DNA of 64,000 nt from assembly GCA_029263315.1 (NCBI GenBank), contig JAJCXR010000040.1, positions 248,001-312,000 on the forward strand, in the 5' to 3' direction. This stretch comes from Acidobacteriota bacterium (lineage in GTDB: Bacteria > Acidobacteriota > Thermoanaerobaculia > Multivoradales > J023). Below the pieces are notes generated by a model. That model worked only from the letters and a program-made list of their open reading frames with translations, had not been told where the DNA came from and did not search any database. The translations under genes were made by a program, and so were the position numbers. Shown one piece after another: positions 63,933 through 64,000 of the stretch; position 1 is the first letter of the stretch; each line of letters begins with the position of its first letter.

Positions 63933-64000
63933 GTCGGCACCCAAGGGACGGCGGTGGTCCATGCCCATGGCGGCGGCCATCCTGCTCTCCCTGGCGCATG
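63919..64000 (+). CDS. Start of a membrane or secreted protein (runs off the window)
   Basis: From an ATG at 63919, overlapping the gcvP stop by 14 bp, 27 codons are open to the edge. The peptide begins [20 protein letters not shown] and goes on ILLSLAH: a basic patch then a hydrophobic core, as in a signal peptide or first membrane helix. An internal ATG at 63961 is an alternative start. Too short to name; the overlap suggests co-transcription with gcvP. Confidence 0.45.

Overview
The window is high-GC bacterial chromosome. Two of its permeases have the architecture of the ADOP family (Acidobacterial Duplicated Orphan Permease), and it also carries an ABC permease fused to an M1 aminopeptidase and a secreted peptidase ending in a DGFESGDTSAW motif. 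Together these suggest Acidobacteriota, perhaps Thermoanaerobaculia-like. This is inference from gene content; no rRNA or tRNA gene was recognised.

Layout. 1-3.7 kb, minus strand: start of a lipoprotein gene, a VapB/VapC-type toxin-antitoxin pair, a CaiB/BaiF CoA-transferase and a FadI-like thiolase. 3.9-6.3 kb: a secreted endonuclease/exonuclease/phosphatase lipoprotein and a divergent creatininase-family protein. 6.3-9.1 kb: a visibly less GC-rich accessory patch with an unknown ORF, MarC, a GNAT acetyltransferase and one copy of an interspersed repeat. 9.1-13.7 kb: an ABC ATPase plus a giant permease/M1-peptidase fusion. 14-15 kb: an SRPBCC/GyrI-like protein.

15.07-35.15 kb is the centrepiece: a seven-gene minus-strand operon for a hybrid nonribosomal peptide/polyketide. 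Transcription order is NRPS1 (A-PCP-C-A-PCP), NRPS2 (C-A-PCP with a luciferase-like FMN monooxygenase inserted inside the A domain), cytochrome P450, a DUF5829-like protein, PKS (KS-AT-ACP-thioester reductase), MFS exporter and ADOP permease. Specificity residues read by eye suggest Phe-like, then Leu-like, then Gly, extension by one (methyl)malonyl unit without ketoreduction, and reductive release as an aldehyde or alcohol. A directly repeated ~240-bp piece of the SRPBCC gene's 3' end flanks the whole cluster (14785-15025 and 35513-35752), as if the cluster had been inserted or duplicated as a unit. The ~1.1 kb upstream of the operon is a nest of repeats: a duplicated ~225-bp block, three 20-bp phased repeats and an 89-bp MITE-like inverted-repeat element.

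36.2-64 kb: a GNAT protein, a subtilisin-fold peptidase with Glu at the usual His position, a second ADOP permease with a TTG start, an S9 peptidase, a periplasmic binding lipoprotein with an 18-bp minisatellite in its signal peptide, a DUF2723 membrane protein, a DEAD-box helicase with a long Lys/Ala-rich tail, an alpha-2-macroglobulin/PBP1C pair, a cNMP-domain Ser/Thr kinase, glycine decarboxylase (GcvP) and the start of an overlapping membrane or secreted protein gene.
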